Shown here: positions 36,201-49,700 of the stretch, piece by piece
Layout: each line of letters opens with the position of its first letter
How positions within the stretch are numbered: position 1 is the stretch's first letter
Assembly (NCBI RefSeq): GCF_001522545.3
Contig: NC_031771.1
Coordinates: 2,286,283-2,350,282, forward strand
From: Parus major
Taxonomy: Eukaryota; Chordata; Aves; Passeriformes; Paridae
Length of the DNA stretch: 64,000 nucleotides
Direction of reading: 5' to 3'
Position numbers and translations under genes: made by a program
The notes under the pieces: generated by a model
What the model was told of the DNA's origin: nothing
The model's input: the letters and a program-made list of their open reading frames with translations, nothing else
The model's database searches: none

Positions 36201-39200
36201 CAGAATTTAAATTGAGGAATAAGGTAAATACCACTTCTTCTTAAACAGTTTATTCTTGCTTTCCCACGCAATAAAATGTAATCAACCACCTGCCTTTGAA
36301 CCTTTCACATATTTTCTGTGGTTTAAGTGCGGCACAAGACCAGTAATAATTGAAAAATAGTTTCCGCTGAAAAATGAATTCCAGGGAAAAGCGGTTGTCC
36401 CCTGAATGTGGAGCAGCCGCGCGGTGGCAGCAGAGGACAGGGACAGTGACTGCAGGCAGGGCTGGCTATCTCCTTCCTAGGGAGATCCTACGTGTTGCTC
36501 CATCTCTCCCGCTCTCAGGAAGACCAGGAAACACTTCAAAACATCCACACGGCCAGAGCAAGAACAGGCGCTTCAGTTCCCGTGCTCTTTTCCACTTGGA
36601 CAGCCTGCTACACAGAAAAAGCCCATTTTATAAAACTAGCTGCTGCACTTGGATTTGTGGAGCTGACAGTCCCTGAAGATCTCAGAGGAGTTTTCCTCGG
36701 AGACGAAAGGAACTGGGAAGAAGGTGGCAGAGAGGAGGGGTGGCAAGCTGATCTGTAGGCAAGGAAAAGGAATCTCGCAGTCTGCGAGTCTGGCATCTTT
36801 CATGGGCACTAAATTCACTTGAGAAGACTTTTTAATAATTACAGAAGGCTGGGGGAATAAAGAAAGGGTTTGCCAAGAGTGATGTGATGACAATGGCTTG
36901 GACCGTGAAATTCCTCTTTTGTCCCGGCACCGTCGCTCTGAGCCGCGCGCCGTTGCCATCCATTCTGTGTTCCGAGGGGAGCTCTGGCTGTGGCATTGTG
37001 CAGGGTGTGTGACCTGGCACCGAGTCAAGATGCTGGGGTGAGCCAGCCCAGCTCCTCCTGGAAAGTCCGTTAGCTTTTCCTTCTCATCCCTAGGGATGCC
37101 AGCGGCACTCTCCTGCCCTGGAGGACACCTCTCTGAATGCTGCACTGAGTTTTATTTGCTGTTGGCTGCTCTAAGCTTTGATCTTCAGAGGAAAATTTTG
37201 ATGTCTGATTCTCATTAAAATGAGAGAGAAGTGCATCTAAGTGCACCTAAATCCCTTCAGCAGCTATTGAATCTTGGCAAGAGCTCCAGTGGGTTTATCA
37301 AGCAACACTCTGCTGCATCATCTGTTTTCATTTCCTCTCAGATACAGACTGTTCAGTGGTTAATGCTTTATACTACTGGGCTCAGGGAGAAAGAAGAGCG
37401 TGATAAAGAAGGGCAAAAGGTAAAAAGGGAAATGATAGCATCTTGAGGGAGAGGCCAACCTCAGCAAAAAGAGGAGAATTAAAGCTGTGGAGACAGGTGG
37501 GAGACCAAGAATAATGATGGAAGGACATCCAAAGCACTTCCTCATGGTTGTAGGAGAGGGAACATTGCTGTGAGAGAAAATGCCCCAGTGCTGGGGATGT
37601 GGATGGAATATTAAAGGTGAGGAGTCTGGTTTGGCCTCAGTGCAGAGTGTGACCTCAATGAGAGCAGGGAATTAGGCTCCAGAACTGCTGCGTGGTGCCT
37701 TCTGTGACCCTGGAAAAGTTACATAAACATGGCTCCTGTTTTTATTTCTCTCTAATTTGGGAACAATACTTCCTGCTGTCTCCCCATGGTGTTGAAAGGT
37801 CAAATTAGCTAATGGAAGGAAAGTTCTTGAGGATGATTACTGCTGTTTTCATTACTATCATTATTGCTCTTTATAATAGGTATAATGGAAGTGTTAATAT
37901 TGGGGAAGGGAAATAAGGGAAAGAGAAGTGGCAAACATCAAAAGCAGTAACTGGCCATGCTGGGGCCAAGGATCTGTCTACAGGAAAGATAAATACTACC
38001 TGTTCCAGTAGCCAGAAAATCCCATAGCTTTAGATTCACCTAATTTATGGAACTACCTGATTGCAGGGTGGATTTTCTTGACATTTGGGCTTTGAATTCA
38101 TGTGAGCAATATGCCAAGGCAGGAAGTTCACCGCCTAATCATGTGATGAAAAAAACTCTCACCAGCTGTACTTTGAGAGCTGCTGATTGTCTCCTTTCTC
38201 CTCCAAACTGATCCCAGCTGTGTGCATCTCAGCCATGTTTTCTTACCTGGGAATATTTTCCAGTTACCCCAAAATGAGACAATCCCAAGAAAGTCTCCTG
38301 GCAATTGGTCCAATATTGGCCATAAAATCAAGTATAAAAAAAGTAATGCAAAAGTCTGGGAAAACTTGTTAAACATCCTGTAGAGAAGGACACATTAGAA
38401 CAGCCAGGAGATTACAGCAGTGACTGAATTTCCTTCTTTGGCTGTTCCTGTGACACTGGGTCTGGCTTTCCCAAACCTTGAAAAGTTGTCCTTGGAGTAG
38501 GGAACAAATCCAATTTTGCAGACACATCTCCAACTGATCTGCTCTCCTAGATGGCAAGGGCAGCCAGAGGGAGGGGACGGAAGGTACAGAAGGTCGAGCA
38601 GTGCACAGCCAAAGAATCTGCCAACAGCAAAAAGCAATGACCTGTTCCTGTACTGATCCATTTGCACTCAGTGCCAAAGGGGGCATTTTTGAGGTGGGCC
38701 AGTTCTTGCACCTTTGACCTCTTGGTGAGGGAACGGTAATCCATAGCATCCCACGGTTTGAGGGATACACTGCAAGCACCAAGGGCTTCGAGATGGTGTG
38801 TGTGCTCTGTACAAGTCCCTGTGGGAAGGACTGAGGAACAGCTAATGCCACTGACTGTATATCCTAAGATTTGAAGGGTTCAGGCAGTCCCTGAACAGCA
38901 CCTTAGCTCAGTTTTAGTAATTACAGCTGCTTCCACAGGCCCATCTCCATTTCTGAGGGATGTGTGGCACTGAGTGAGGAATGCTGAGTGCCACTGACCC
39001 CGTAGCTGTGAGGCAGTGCTCTCTCCTGTGCTGGGTGGCCACAGCTCCTTGCCTAGGCTGTAATGGGCTCGTTGTCAAAATGTTGTAGGAACTGGGTTTT
39101 TAATTACTGACACCTTGTGAGGAATGTGAGGAAGGACTGTAAGGTTGGAGGCAGGATGGCAAAGCAGGGTGAAAAAAAGGACTCCTTGGGTGTGTTTGGG

Positions 39201-42200
39201 GCAGAGCAGAAGCCCTCTCCAGCAGACTCTTTGGCAAACAGCTATTTTTAACTCTCCCTTTACAAAGCAAATATTAACTCTCAGCCATGTGCAGCCTCTG
39301 GCTTTGTGTGCTCTGGAGAGGGGCGAGCTGTATCAGCTACAACAGAGGAACAGGGAAGGAGTTCTTGTAGCCCCTTGAGCTGATATCGGCCGATAATCGC
39401 CGCAGACCAAACAGGATCAAGTTAAGGTGCTCCAGGCCCCAGTATTTGTGTCACCTGGTGCTGTACCCTCTGTGGCATGCTTGGAATGGATTGTTTACAA
39501 AAACCAAACAGTTAGCAGAGAAGTAAGGCTCTCTGATTCCCAGGAGCACGGGCAGGGTGTGTTCTGCAGGCTGGGATTGGAAGCAGAGGAAGAACAGGAC
39601 AAAGTGGTCCCTCAAAGGACAAGCGCTGCTCTGCACTTGCACTGGTATCACTGTTCTGTAGCTGATCCTCCCTTGCCTTGCCTGGTTGCTGTGGGCTGTA
39701 AGTGACGGGAGGGAAAGGCAGGAAGAGGCACTGGTGATGGATTTATGCTGGCTAAGAACCAGCTGGCTGTGCCCTGTCCTGCAGCTGCTCTTCTCCCTGC
39801 CCCGAGGGTCAGTCCATATGTTGCCAGTGTGTAGCTGAGAGCCGATTTTGGTGCTGCCTCTCTGCTTGCTCATCACAGCTTTCCCACATCTGTTTTCCAT
39901 CCCTCTGTTTGTCAAGCTTGCCCGTTGATCCTGGAGGGATTTGGGCAGGAATTGTCCATGATGAGGTGTTTGTACCAAGCCTCCAAAAGCAGGACCTGAT
40001 ACGGCTCGAGGTGTTACCCACAGCAAACAGAGATTAGTTCCTTGTATATACAAAGAGGGGTGGAGAAAATGTATTGTTAATTTTGCCTCTTGTTAGAGAA
40101 AAGATCCTGGATGCTTCTTGAAGGCCTGAGTCAAAGCTGCATCACAGGCTCATCTTTCTTAGTGCAGTAGTTGAAGGAAGACTTGGTTTTCCCTGCCCCT
40201 TCCTCTTTTAAATGTAGAAATCTCTGTGGGAGCCTAACAGTTTTGTGCTTAAGAAGGTGGAAAATTATCTTAAGAGCTAAGCCTTCTTTCCTCCACTGAC
40301 TTAGGAATTTAGAGTCACCAAGAGGAGTCAGATGCAAACTCATCCAGGCATGTCTCCTTATCTCTTGGAGCTGAAGCCAGCAATCTGTTTTCCATTCACT
40401 TCTTGCCACTTTTTGCTGAGGGGCTGGCTGCTGAGATTAACCTTGCTCCCAGGACAGGAAACAATCACGCAGGAAATGGCAAGGTGTGGAAGTGTTAGAG
40501 CCTGCAGGGCAGTCCCAGGAATGACCTTGAATCCTCGCATCCCTCGTGCACGGATCCCACTGGCAGATCTGAAGCTGGATCGCAGCTTTGGTGCCCACAG
40601 TTCCTGTACCATCTGTGCCACTTGCATTCACATCCTTGTGAGTTGTTCATTAACATGTTCAGGCTTAGTGTGGGAGAAAATGCCTTCCTTTGCCTGTGTT
40701 AAAGAACAGATTTACTTTAAAGTACTGGAAAGGTTTCAGAGCACTGCTGACCCTTCAAAACTGTGGAGTTTAACTTGTTCTTCCCCTGAATAAAGTTCAG
40801 CCTCTCAAGGTGAACTCATTCCATATAAACCTTGTATGATTACCTGGAATAAATTAGTCTGCACACTGCTGTGCTTTCTACTTGGGAGCAGAAATGTTAT
40901 TGTAGAACAATGCAGAACACCATGAGAAAAAAAAGCCTTCCTTGCTTAGCTGCAGCATAAAACAATAACTGATTTAGAGACTCTTTCCATAGCTTGGAGT
41001 AAATGGCAGTAGCTGAATTCTCTCAAGATGCATGCACGCACCAGGGATGGGGAAATCCAGCAGAGACATGGCTCCAGGGGGAGACCTTTGACTTAACTGT
41101 TTCTTGATTGAATTGTCTCAACTGCTCTGTCATGCTGACACAGAGGCTGGGGACAATGGGGAGGAATTTCTGTCTGCTGCATGTCACTGCTCCCCCACTT
41201 GTGACATGACATTAAGGTTGAAGGAGGGGAGCAGCATATCCTCTGGAGACATTCAGCAGCTCTGCAACTTTGTTTTTAGGTTTGAGAACCATCCCTGAAC
41301 TTCCACAGGGGATTAAAAATCTCCAAGACAAAGCCCACATCAATCCAGCAACTCAGTGCGTTTTCTGAGCAAGGTAAAATGTGCGCGTCCTGCTCTGCAC
41401 TGGGTGCAATGCATGACTGCTCTGCTGTGGCTCTGCTCCACTTTGTAGTGGACAGGTAAATGAAACATCCCAGTCTTCCCAATTAGAAGTTCCAGTCTTG
41501 GCACTGAGAAGTGACTAAAACCTTGTCTGTTGAATTTGAAATGAATTCAATCAGATTTTCTGGTTTAACCCTTTCCCTCGCAGTGCGCTGGTGCTAGTGA
41601 CCTTGTGAAGAGATGAACCCCAAATTCAAGAGAAACTCATCTTTCCACTGGAAAGAATGGAAATGGTTCCAGTAAAATGTTGAAAACAAGAGGTCTAAAG
41701 CAGAGAACATTTTTCTGTAATGCTGCTCGTGGGAAAGTCAGGGACTCCTTGCATCAGAAAAAGCTCCCTCTATCCCTTCGTGAGGGCAAAATTTCTTCCC
41801 CTTTCACCCTGTTTTTGTTCCTATAAAATCTTTTTCAGCAGCTCAGGGATTCTGAGCAGCCACCTCCAGCAGCTCATACGTGATGCATCATTATAATACC
41901 TGACACGAAATGGTATCAGGTTTGTCACTGCAATTGCTGCTGCTTCTGTCAACAGCCTGCTACGTTGGCTTTCTGATTTTTCCAGGGCATCTCCAGGTGT
42001 CCCCCAGGAATTGTCCTGACCTGCTGCTTGGCTCTGCTCTCACCTGTGCAACTGCATACAGCGTGCACACATCTTGCCTGGTTGCTCCTCTGTTTCACTG
42101 AGAAACTCGAGCCAGGAAGTTAGCAGCTTAGGAATCACACGTACCGTTCATCATAGAAAGGACACAAAGATGGAATAATCCATCTTAAGAGCTGCAGAGA

Positions 42201-45200
42201 ATTTGTTTTTACAAAAGCTTGTAGAAGAAAGGGAAGAGAGGGATAAATAAAGAAAACTTCTATAAAATAATCAAGAAAGGCTCTCAGTTAGCCAGTGTTC
42301 TCCAAACCTACAGTAACCATAGTGAGCCAAACAAAAGGCAGTAGTAGTAAGTCTTATGTATCCTTGGTGATCTGCTTAAGCAACTTCTTGCTTTTACAGT
42401 AAGCCAAAAAGGGGGAACACATGGATTTGAAATCTCCTGCAGGATCTATTGAGTGACAAGAAGCCTCCTCTAATGCAAGAAAATGGTCTGGAATGTTCAT
42501 GCAAAGCAGGACCAGGGGTGGCCTTTGGAATTTTCAGCAAAGGGCAGTGGGCATGGGAGGCTTTACTGCAGAAAAGACAACGGCAGGACTGGAGTTTGTG
42601 TCAGCCCCAGGAGACTGTGGAGGCCTTTTGAAGTGGGTGTGTTTTAGGAGAGGCCAGCTTGGCAGGGAGCTCCTTGTCCCCTCCTTCCAAAAGAACCTGA
42701 CAGACTCAGCTAGATGGGTTTGTGGTAAACAGGAGAAAGAAGGAGCTGTATGGGACGTGCTGGAATCACGGATGTTTGATGGGATTTCACAAGAAGTAGG
42801 AACCATCCTGTCCATGGCTGGTGGAACACCCTCTGGAAAGGGATACTGTGCTGTTGTATGTCTTTAATTGGCATGGACTCTCCCCAGGGCCAGGGCCTGG
42901 GAGCTAAGCATTTGCAGAGACATCTGGAATAAGAGCCAAGATCTGGATCATCACAGAGCGCTCACAGCTTAATTAAACAGGACACAGCAAGGTAGAACAA
43001 TTGTGTCCATTTCCAGGTGGGGAACTGAGGCATGGAAAACAGAGTCTTTATGCTGTTGACATGTTTTGCTGTAAGATGCTCCTGCTGATTTCAAGGAGAA
43101 GGGATTGTTCTCCCCTCCTGGCACTGCCTGGGCTCTGTTCACAGCACCTCTAGTAAGAGCAGCCATTGAATCCAGCCCCAAAGGTTCAAAGCCAGACTGG
43201 TTTTCAGGTATTCCTCCACCCCATGCTTGCCAGAGTCACCTCTCATAACTTGACTTGGCAGAGCAGTTGGCCTAATTCAGCCAAAAGGAAAAACAACTTC
43301 AGTCCCTGGCTGGCTCCCTCTGGCTCCTCCTGCTCCTGATGGATGAATGACAACCATCATTACAGCCACAAGGTTTGCTGGCTGCATTTCACCTTGTTTT
43401 TCTCCACTTAAATAAACCATAAGAGGTCTTGCAGGCTATTGATTGACCCCTTGCACTAGGTCCTGTTGCTTATGGCCATCACATGTTTGCTACAAGTGAT
43501 TTTGGCAATGCTGTGGCTGCTCCACTTGCATGCTGGAAACAACAGTGTGCTTTGCTGGCTCTGCCCTGGCTGAGTGACAGCACTGGGATCCACTGGGGAT
43601 TTAGGGAAGAGCGGAAAACTCGCTTTCTCATTTCCACTCACTCAGGATCTGGTGCACAGGGTGAGTCAGGCTGTACAGAGCAGGGAAGCACAGGCAGAAG
43701 TGGTGCCCACCTGGTGTTACTTGGCTGCTGTGGCCTGCATGGTGTGCACACGTCTGCCATCCTCGACTCCATGCCTCCGGCACGTCCCATCCTGGACTCT
43801 GTGCACCCTCGTGCAGTGAAGCAGGTGTTCCATTTAAATGGGTTACCTGCATGTTGAAGTTTGTTTGCTTTGTTGATAATTGTTTCACTGTGATAGAGCT
43901 TGGTGTTTATAGTGCAGCTTGTTTTGTTTGAATCACTCAATCCTTCCCATGACATATCACCGCTCCTTAAACACAAATATTTTCAGAGGCATGCAAAGAG
44001 GAAGAATGGACATGGAGCATCTGAGCTTTGCTTTGGGTGACAAGGCCTCATTTCTGGACTTTTGATGGAGCCTTATGAGTCTTTTTTGCCTTTTGTGCTT
44101 CTCTGAGCAATAGTACCAGGTCACAGGCCTGTTGTGAACGTTTTCTTCCAGGAACTTTCAGGAATTTGTCTGCAGGTAACCCCAGCTGGATAGATGACAG
44201 ATGAGAATGCTAACAGCTTAGTAATAGATTGAGAGAACTGTGCCAACAATACAATGTGAGTCCTTACATCCAAAAGCTTCCAAAGGCAGAATGTGGGTCT
44301 GGTTTTTGGTCTTGCTTATGGACAGTTTAAATGCACAGGAGCAAAGAAATTCACTTTCAGCCTCTGCAGTATCTTGCAGATGACTCTACTTGTGCTAACA
44401 AGCTTTTCTTAAAGGCATCCTTTATTCTGATACCATGGCTGGCTGCTTGGCCTTGCAGGCTGCAGTTTAAGAGCCCTTGATGTAGGGAGGAGGTGGAATG
44501 CATCAGGATTTGAAGAAAGATTTCTTTCAGAGCAGTGATAACGTTATCAGCAGTATTGCAGGGTTTAGTCTTCCCTGAAAGTGTTTGATTTCACATTATT
44601 TATAAAGGTGAATATGGAAGAATCTGAATGTCCATTTTCATTGAGAAAGGAGAAAAAGAAAGGTCTAACCCACGTAGCCCAAGGAGAACCTTAAAACAGT
44701 GCTCCTGTGAAGTGAAAAACCTCAAATATGTAATTACAATTGGAATTGTTGGATGATAAAGCACAGCTCACAATTCTGTTGATTTTTTTAAGGTTAGGGC
44801 TCATCCAGGCACAAGTGAATACAAATGCTCTGATGAGTATCACAGCCTTTGAAGTAGCTGGTATTTGTTACCAAACATATTTTTCCAAGCAGGACTTTTC
44901 TCCAGTATATGTGCTGTAACATAAAACAAAAACAAACAGAAAATCCTTTCTGTTGACTATATCACAAGTTAATCTAACCCCTAGTACCCCACTATTGTAT
45001 TTCATTGAAATGATACCCACCTGTTCTGCTTTACAGCAGCAATAAACTGCAGCAATACTGCATTTTTCACTTGTTATTTATTTATACTGGCAGCAAGGGC
45101 TAATGTTTCATCTCTCACCCTTCCTGGTAATTGTGATACAAGGCTCTTTATGTGAAGGCTCATTCCTGTGGTTTTATCCATTCTTAAGAAGAAAAGAAAA

Positions 45201-46624
45201 AACTCATTCATCAGTGGAATGACTTCCTGGTAAGATGAATGACAATGATTTTTACCTCCCTTTGTAGGGGGCTTGGGGAATTTATTGGCTGATGTTTGGG
45301 GAAGTCAGATTTTACATTTTAGAAGGTACCTGGGCTGGAATTCCTTGGTTTAGAGGAACAGACCGCCTTTGCCTGTGAGAAATCACCGTTCAACACCAAA
45401 ACTAATGTCCTGGTTAAAAACACGGGCAGTGTGTCTGCATGTGCTGAGTTACATGTCTGGGGCACAGCTCAATTACACACTGCTTGGCCTGACTTGAAAT
45501 AAAAGCAACTTCCAGAAGTATGCGTGCAATTTCACCGCTCTGAAAATCGCACCCCTGCAAATAGCTGCTCTTCCTGCCTGGATCCAGGGAGGAATCCAGT
45601 CCAGACACCTCTCTTTGTGGCAGCAGGATGTCTGGGAAGGTATTAAATAATACTTCTGCTGTGCAAGGAGGTGTTACACAGGAGAGTGGGTCCTGTGACA
45701 CCTGCTAACACAGGCCACAGCCTCTGTTGAGCAGGGACTGCTGGGTGCTTTGAACAGCAGATTTGGTGGTGGCAAGTTTTGAAGTCAGAGTAACTATTGG
45801 TTGCACTTGGAGCCAGTGGCACTCCTGAGTCTCCTGGAACTCAGTATCTGCAGTGCCTAACCTGGCCTTCTGCTATGCTAGAGATCCTGGGCTGGATTTT
45901 CTTGTCCTCTGCTTTGTCACTGACTTCTTTGCACTTAGTGTATTTCTGCTGGCACACGGATGGGGAGTCACTACACCATGTACAAAGCAGAGGGAAGTGC
46001 CCTAGGACTCTGCTTCTAGCCTTGCCACTACATAGCCTAGAGAAGACTGCTTACTTTCTCATAAAACTCAAATAATCATCTACTTTCTTTATATCCCTAG
46101 CTGAAAAACCCTACAGAGATGCTGCACTTCATTAACTACCTACCTACACCTGAGTGCTCCTGCTTTGCTGCTGGCCAGTAAGAAAGAAGCTGTCGTTCAT
46201 CAGGCATCTGGGTCCCCAAGGGGAGCTTGAACAACAAAATAAAAATCATATCCAAGCTCTTCTAATCCTGGCTTTGCCCTTGGGCTGGTGCCTGGGTGCT
46301 CTTATCAAGAGGCGCTCCACGGCTGTTTTGCTGGCGTTTACTGCTTCCAAATACCAAAGACTTTTCAGGCTTATTCTAAACAGTGTTTCTTGGCAGAACT
46401 CATCTGGCTGCTGATTCCAGGCTCCCATCTATATGAAACATAGGGGTGGCAAGCACAGACCTTTAAGTGATCTGGCTGACAAAGGGAGACCAGGATTTTT
46501 TAATCCAAGAGCAGAGTTTGGGGCTGGTAGATCAATTCTTTCAACAGAAACACACACTCAGCTCTGCAGGTGAAAGCCAAACCATGTCGGGCACGTCTCA
46601 CCTTCTCCCCTCTCTCCTGTGCAG

Positions 46625-46779
46625 ATCGAAGAGGGAGGGAAGGCAGATTCCCTGCCTTCCAAGCTGCAGGCTGGTGATGAAGTGGTGAACATCAACGAGG
46701 TGGAGCTGAGCAGCTCCAGGAGAGAGGCCATCTCTCTGGTGAAAGGCTCCTACAAGAAGCTGAAGCTTGTCGTCCGCAG
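46625..46779 (+). CDS. SHROOM3: SHROOM3 exon 2, second half of PDZ domain
   Basis: 155 bases with acceptor CTCTCTCCTGTGCAG and donor CGCAG|GTAGGC, entering in phase 0 and leaving in phase 2. It reads IEEGGKADSLPSKLQAGDEV, VNINEVELSSSRREAISLVK, GSYKKLKLVV then R. It continues the PDZ fold from HGEPLIISK, adding the LQAGDEVV..N turn, the helix SSSRREAISLVKG and the last strand. It is nearly identical to mammalian SHROOM3 (KLQAGDEVVHINEV.LSSSRKEAVSLVKGSYK.LRLVVRR), and the family places this exon second. No defect is seen. The following exon (residues after VVRR) was not found up to 64000. Confidence 0.95.
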
Positions 46780-49700
46780 GTAGGCAAGAGCCACAATCGT
46801 TCCCTGGCATCCTCCTGTCCCACAGGCCACCCAGCCATGCCCCTCACTTCTGGAGGCCTATGGCTTGGCCTAATCTTTGCACAGGCCTTATTTTGAGCAC
46901 ACAAGCATGAGCCCAAGGGCAAATGCTCGTTCCTTTCAGCCAACATTTCTAGGGCTCCTTTGTCACTGATATGTCCAAGCACATGAAACACCTCATTCTC
47001 TTGCACTGCTCCCCTGCCACGTGACACTCCAGGATCCCTGTTCACTGATGTACAAACAGTCCCATCTTCCTCCCAAGTGCTCGGGGTTCCCTGCCAAAGG
47101 GTGACAGTTCTGTACATAGCTCTTGCCTCAATTGCTGCATGTCCTCAGTGTTGCTGTGGCAGCAGAAAGATTTCCACTGGCCTCAGCAAGATTTGGAGCT
47201 GTTTGGTGTTCTGCAGGTGAGTGATAGATGATTTTGAATCCAAGATGTTTGGGTCTGCCATTTGTGTTGTTTGGGTTTTTTTGAAACCTTAAAAGAAATG
47301 CTACCTCTGTGTCCTTTGCTGTGGCCATGTCCAGGTTCTTTCTGTCCCAGTTAAGTGATAGCTGGTATCACTTTATGGAGTGCCCTGTCCTCAATCTCCA
47401 CACTTAGCCAAAAAGAAATCTGAGTGAAGATCAGCACAGCTGGGGAGCTGTCATTAGGCAAACAGAAGGTGTCATTTTGGGTCACTAGATTGGAACAACT
47501 GAGTAACATCTAAGTGGTGATGCCTGAACTGGACAGGTATGACCAGCTCAGACACCCTCCTGCTCTCTGGGCTCTACTTTGTGCTTTTTGCTGACTCCAT
47601 TTGGCTGTTTAACTAAAACACCTTTAGGTAACCTCACAGCAAACTCTGAATATTCACATGCAGAACAGTTACATGGTTTGCACACCCGTTGGGAGAGGAT
47701 TTGCAAAATGAGTTCATTGCAATTTGAGTGTTTTCCACACATATGTGGGTTTTACTTTAAGCCCGTAAAGACTTTAATCCATCTGTACTGACTAAACAAA
47801 ATGTTTAATTTAAGCAAATTTAGCAAAACTGTGGTAACACAACCTGCTTATTTTTAATGCCATCCTTTCTCTGCATTTTTTATATTCACAAGACCTTTCC
47901 ACCTTTTTTTTCCTCTTTAAAGAGTATGCAAGGGGTTTTGATGTTTTTCTGGTTTGGATTACTGTAGTGAACATGAAGAAAATTTGGTTGGGAGTCTTTC
48001 ATGGCTTCATTCATCACCACTAGAAGGATCAAGCACATTAACTTTTACAGGTATTACATTCACATACCATGCTCTTGCCAAGGTACTTTGAGTCCTTTGT
48101 GCACATTTAAAGCTCAGTGATAATCCATAAATTTAGAACTGGAAAACTGCAATTAAGAGCTAAGAGCCCAGCCTTCAGGTAATTTGCATCCCAGTCCCAG
48201 CTGACCCTACAGTGCTGGCATGAAGGCAGCAAAAATCAGAAAATGTGAGGTCCTGACTGCTCTGTGGGCAGTGTCACAAGTGTCTCTGAGTTCTCTCCAT
48301 TGTCAGAAGTGGCCAGACTCAGCACACTGGCCAGGGTAGAAGAAGAAGAGATTTTGTCTCTTCCAGAGAGTTCCAGAGGGTAAGAAGGTATAAAATAAGG
48401 ATTCCAGAGGAAAATGGTGCAGATTACCTTGACACCAGACAGAATGAGTTTAGCCATTAAGCCTGGTAAAGGCAGCATTAACCTGCTTCCCACCTGGGGT
48501 CAGGTTTGGTTGGTTGGAGAAGATGATACTTGCAGTACTACATCATCTGAAAATAAACTATTTTTGAAATCCTTGTGGTGCTGTTTTTTGTAAATTTGCC
48601 ATTGTGATTGAACTGAAATGGATTAGGATTGCTTGCTGCAAGTACCAGCAGTTTGAAAACTTCCTGACCTGTTTATGTGACCTGAATTTTTCATCAGTGC
48701 TCTCAGGATTTACAGAAACACTTCCTTATGGAGTGACACCAACTCCCACAGACATGGACTTGACTCCTTAAAAGTCATTTACAAACAACAGCAAAGTGTG
48801 CTTGGTGTGTGTGGTTCTGGTTCTTTGCAGAGAATATTCCAGGTCAGCATGTTTTTGAAGGTTTAGCCGTTTGTTTTTCAGATGCAAACCTCGGAAATTC
48901 CCTGTAACGGTGTGGTGGTGACACCAACCATCACACCAGACAGAAAGCACACATTTTTTTAATCAGATGTATTGTGTCATAGCCCACATAGCATACTCAG
49001 ATTGCTATTTAATCTTGGTTTTTATTTCAGGACAAAGGTAAGCCTTTAGGTGAGTACTTAAAGGGTGAGCCTCTCCGTGTGTTACTAAGCAAAAGGAGAT
49101 GTTACAACACCTTGCAGGTCTGCAGACTAGCTGATGCAAGGATGTGGCATTTCCCTTGGAATGCCATCATCAGTCTTCATCAACTCAAGTTTGATTGATC
49201 AGTGTAATGGAGGGGAAAAGTGGAAATCATTTCAATGAAGGGAATGTGAAGGCAAAATCAGGGAAAATTCAGGGCGAGAGGAAAGGCTAAAATACATAAT
49301 GATAAGAAAAAATTATCTGTCTCACAAGGATATTTAAAAATAATAAATGCCAATGGTTTTAGTTAAATGAGGACCATAGTCTGCCTCTCACTCCTGTGCA
49401 AATGTCCTGCTGTGTTGAGCTTGCAGGAGGAGAGACATGAAGCTGTGAATTTATACCCTTTGTGCTTCCTTGCTCACAGACTTAGGGTAGGGCAGAGGCA
49501 AGGAATGACCTAATGAGCCCCTGTGTTAAGTAAATCATGTGCCTGTTTCCCAAGAGGATCCTTATTTGGGAGAGAAATGTTGGACAGTTTTCATGGATAC
49601 TCTCTAGCTGCATTTTGTTTGTCAGTGACAGTTTTCAAATGTTCAGTTTTCTCTGCTTCTTTAGCACAGCTACTCACATCTCCCTTGTTTCCCTGTCCCC

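Larger units (their letters stand above)
14657..46624 (+). other. SHROOM3 intron 1 (about 32 kb)
   Basis: Bounded by GTACTT at the 5' end and CTCTCTCCTGTGCAG at the 3' end. It splits the PDZ domain between the two coding exons. I found no other coding exon, only CR1 fragments (16637, 20743, 27911), a 5S-like segment (24504), CpG-rich patches (21868-22085, 28262-28520), a poly-C run and possible regulatory blocks listed separately. The remaining unique sequence carries only chance reading frames. Confidence 0.85.

Noticed and set aside
39451..40053. A 200-residue minus-strand open frame
   Set aside because: Its composition is like translated intron, with no domain, no splice-bounded structure and no similarity I recognise. 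Frames of this length are expected by chance in 64 kb.
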